64,000 bases of DNA from Nocardia yamanashiensis NBRC 100130 (GTDB taxonomy: Bacteria > Actinomycetota > Actinomycetes > Mycobacteriales > Mycobacteriaceae). The position numbers and the translations under genes were made by a program. Location: NCBI RefSeq assembly GCF_001613325.1, contig NZ_BDCD01000007.1, positions 62,001 through 126,000 on the forward strand. The letters run 5' to 3'. Positions 62,343 through 64,000 of this stretch are shown in pieces. Each line of letters begins with the position of its first letter. The first letter of the stretch is position 1. The notes under the pieces are model-generated. The model had not been told where the DNA came from. It ran no database searches and saw only the letters and a program-made list of their open reading frames with translations.

Positions 62343-62749
62343 CCGGTGATATCGCCGTCCAGGTACACCCACGCGCCCTGATCGCGGCGGAAGCGGCTGT
62401 TCTCGTGCAGGTCGCCGGGTGCACCGTGGGCGCGGTAGTGGGCGCGGAATTCGACGGTGCCCTCGGTGTGGAACGGCCCGCCACCGGTGGAGCCGAGGAT
62501 CTCGAGGCGATCCCAGCGCAGTCCGGGATCGAAATCGACGTCGGCGGGCCGGGTTTCGGGATCCCAGCTGCGCAGTAGATACGCCTCGTCGTGCACGGCG
62601 AAGGCGCTGAAGCGCGACCGCATCAACTGTTCGGCGGTGCTCGCCTTCACCTCACCGCGATGCAGCCGACCGCAGCAGTCCGCATAGGCGGCGGGCAGCC
62701 CGCACGGGCAGTTCGCGGGCTCCGGGCGGGCATTGCGGCGCTTCGACAT
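62339..62749 (-). CDS. YchJ/UPF0225-family protein with SEC-C-type zinc motif
   Basis: 136 residues from ATG 62749; ATG 62758 is an alternative. Zinc-binding CPCGLPAAYADCCGRLHRGE (SEC-C-like) is followed by TAEQLMRSRFSAFAVHDEAYLLRSWDPETRP, DRLEILGSTGGG and GTVEFRAHYRAHG...HENSRFRRDQGAWVYLDGDI, a close match to YchJ over its full length (~130-150 residues). The NTF2-like fold suggests a binding role. The biochemical function is not established. Confidence 0.85.
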   Translation of the reverse strand: MSKRRNARPEPANCPCGLPAAYADCCGRLHRGEVKASTAEQLMRSRFSAFAVHDEAYLLRSWDPETRPADVDFDPGLRWDRLEILGSTGGGPFHTEGTVEFRAHYRAHGAPGDLHENSRFRRDQGAWVYLDGDITG

Positions 62750-62767
62750 GCCGCCCATTCAACAGGG

Positions 62768-63028
62768 TCAGGAGGATGCCGCGGGCACGGCGGTGGCCGT
62801 GGCGCTGACGATCGGCGGCACCTGGACTTCGCCGATGCGCGCCGAGGCCGGATGATCGGCCTGCCACATGATGGCCACCAGCACGCCGACCACGGCCGCC
62901 AAGGTGGCCACCGGGGCGGCCATCATCGCGAATCCACCCAGCCCGTGGCGTTCCCCGGAGTCGGGTCCGGGCTCCTGCGGCGCCATGAATGCGGGCGGAG
63001 GGAAGGTCGGCCCATACGGATCGCTCAT
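62768..63028 (-). CDS. small single-pass membrane protein, hypothetical
   Basis: 86 residues from ATG 63028; an in-frame GTG/ATG upstream is less likely. A Pro/Gly-rich N-terminus (SDPYGPTFPPPAFMAPQEPG) is followed by one membrane helix (MAAPVATLAAVVGVLVAIMW) and a short outer tail (DHPASARIGEVQVPPIVSATATAV). This layout is common in actinobacterial envelope proteins of unknown function. It lies upstream of the YchJ-like gene on the same strand (9-18 nt gap), possibly one transcript. Confidence 0.6.
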   Translation of the reverse strand: MSDPYGPTFPPPAFMAPQEPGPDSGERHGLGGFAMMAAPVATLAAVVGVLVAIMWQADHPASARIGEVQVPPIVSATATAVPAASS

Positions 63029-63149
63029 GGCTAGAACCGTATTGACAAGCCCTCCAGCAAACAACTCGCAAACATTTGATGGTGCTCACATTCGGTGATC
63101 GGAGCCGGAAACGCCCAGGTCACCGAATGCGGGTGAGCTGCACCACCGT

Positions 63150-63818
63150 TCAGTCCTCGTCGAGCACCACGGCGTAGGCGAACCCGTCCCAGCCCTTGCT
63201 GCCGACGGTCTGCAGCACGGTCGCGTCCAATCGCGGTTCGGCGGCGAACAATTCGATCACCTCGCGGCTCGCCCGGACGGCGGCGTCCGTGGAGCCGGCG
63301 TCGGCGATCCCGCCCTGCCGCACCACATTGTCGACGATGATCACCGACCCCGGCCGGGTCAGCTTCAACGCCCAGCGCACGTAGTTGGAGTTGTTGACCT
63401 TGTCGGCATCGATGAACACCAGGTCGAACGGCTCCGGCCGCTCCGCTTCCAGCACGGGCAGGCTGTCCAGGGCGGCCCCGACGCGGATCTCCACCCGCTC
63501 CCCCACGCCGGCCCGGTCCAGGTTCTCGCGCGCGACCCGGGCGTGCTTGTCCTCGAATTCGAGCGTGACGACCTGCCCGGACTTCCCGGCGGCGCGCGCC
63601 AGCCAGGTGGTGCTGTAGCCGCCCAGCGTGCCGATCTCCAGAATCCGCTGCGCGCGAATCGATTTGGCGAGCAGGTACAGGAACTTGCCCTGCGGCGGCG
63701 ACACGTCGATGGCGGGCAATCCGGCCTCGGCGTTCGCCCGCAGGGTCGGCTCGTCCGCCTCCCCCACGAGGGTGTCCACCAGGTAGCTGTCGACTGCGGC
63801 CCAATCGGATGACGTCAT
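63150..63818 (-). CDS. SAM-dependent O-methyltransferase (catechol-OMT/CCoAOMT family)
   Basis: 222 residues from ATG 63818. Family features: SPPQGKFLYLLAKSIRAQRILEIGTLGGYSTTWLARA (SAM motif I), VVTLEFEDKHARVARENLDRAG, VGAALDSLPVL, DLVFIDADKVNNSNYVRWAL (metal-binding Asp) and GSVIIVDNVVRQG. It is a cation-dependent methyltransferase of small phenolics or related acceptors, like Rv0187/Rv1703c-type enzymes. It lies 69 nt downstream of ureC on the same strand with no clear link to urease. Confidence 0.88.
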   Translation of the reverse strand: MTSSDWAAVDSYLVDTLVGEADEPTLRANAEAGLPAIDVSPPQGKFLYLLAKSIRAQRILEIGTLGGYSTTWLARAAGKSGQVVTLEFEDKHARVARENLDRAGVGERVEIRVGAALDSLPVLEAERPEPFDLVFIDADKVNNSNYVRWALKLTRPGSVIIVDNVVRQGGIADAGSTDAAVRASREVIELFAAEPRLDATVLQTVGSKGWDGFAYAVVLDED

Positions 63819-63887
63819 GACCGCAGTCTGCCCCGCCGCCCGGCGCGGTTCCAGCATTAAGCGCACCGGGAGAGAATTCGCACAGCG

Positions 63888-64000
63888 TCAGAAGAGGAAA
63901 TACCGCTGCGCCATGGGCAATTCGCGTGCCGGCTCCTCCGCCCACACCTCGCCGTCGATACGCACCGTGAAAGTGTCGGGGTCGACCTCGATGCGGGGCA
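63888..64000 (-). CDS. ureC: urease alpha subunit, C-terminal end only
   Basis: The last 36 codons are in the window, ending [24 protein letters not shown] and TGA. The PMAQRYFLF terminus is diagnostic of UreC. The rest, with the nickel ligands, is upstream beyond 64000. Direction matches ureF, ureG and ureD. Confidence 0.9.
   Translation of the reverse strand, partial: PRIEVDPDTFTVRIDGEVWAEEPARELPMAQRYFLF

Overview
The window is high-GC DNA with dense, short-gap gene packing and many GTG/TTG starts. Its content (F420-type LLM oxidoreductase, truncated hemoglobin N, NDH-2, actinobacterial recCBD order, EthA-like monooxygenase, GabD2-like dehydrogenase, ureF-ureG-ureD) points to a mycolic-acid actinobacterium, most likely Nocardia or a close relative. 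I saw no rRNA, tRNA, CRISPR array, insertion sequence or replication origin. The assignment rests on gene content only.

Layout. 1-7 kb (minus strand): truncated NB-ARC regulator, small membrane protein, metallophosphoesterase, glbN, M15 peptidase, class I fumarase. 7.4-13.3 kb (plus): a MarR regulator, then an overlapping stressosome-like operon (RsbR, RsbS, RsbT, RsbX-type phosphatase, and a large RsbU_N-PAS-PP2C-HATPase protein) behind a sigF/sigB-type promoter, followed by a separate RsbV-like gene. 13.4-20 kb: LLM oxidoreductase, a cyclodeaminase/cyclohydrolase-family protein, L,D-transpeptidase, a FolD lacking its catalytic lysine, a DUF218 protein, a PrmC-like methyltransferase and a HAD hydrolase. 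20-24.6 kb: SDR and aldehyde dehydrogenase under a divergent TetR, plus a Cmx-type MFS pump. 24.9-27.1 kb: a tRNA-dependent cyclodipeptide synthase with an alpha/beta hydrolase whose nucleophile is Phe and an unknown protein. 27.1-33.5 kb: histidine utilisation (hutU, NCS1-type transporter, hutI, hutG) with divergent hutC and a clear palindromic operator. 33.5-39.5 kb: MFS, DoxX-like protein, NmrA-like reductase, Baeyer-Villiger-type monooxygenase, hydrolase. 39.5-48.6 kb: recC-recB-recD. 48.7-53.7 kb: small ORF, secreted beta-lactamase-like protein, ndh, and two tandem secreted glycine-rich paralogues. 53.7-64 kb: urease accessory genes ureD, ureG and ureF and the 3' end of ureC, all on the minus strand but separated by unrelated genes, including a release-factor-like gene interrupted by an in-frame TGA, a TetR/QacA-type efflux pair with two clean operators, and an O-methyltransferase.

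Most notable: (i) the cyclodipeptide synthase locus; (ii) the release-factor paralogue with GGQ changed to GGP and an in-frame TGA; (iii) FolD with the catalytic Lys changed to Leu close to a free-standing cyclohydrolase-family protein, suggesting a split dehydrogenase/cyclohydrolase pathway; (iv) the stressosome module with its own stress-type promoter; (v) the dispersed urease cluster.
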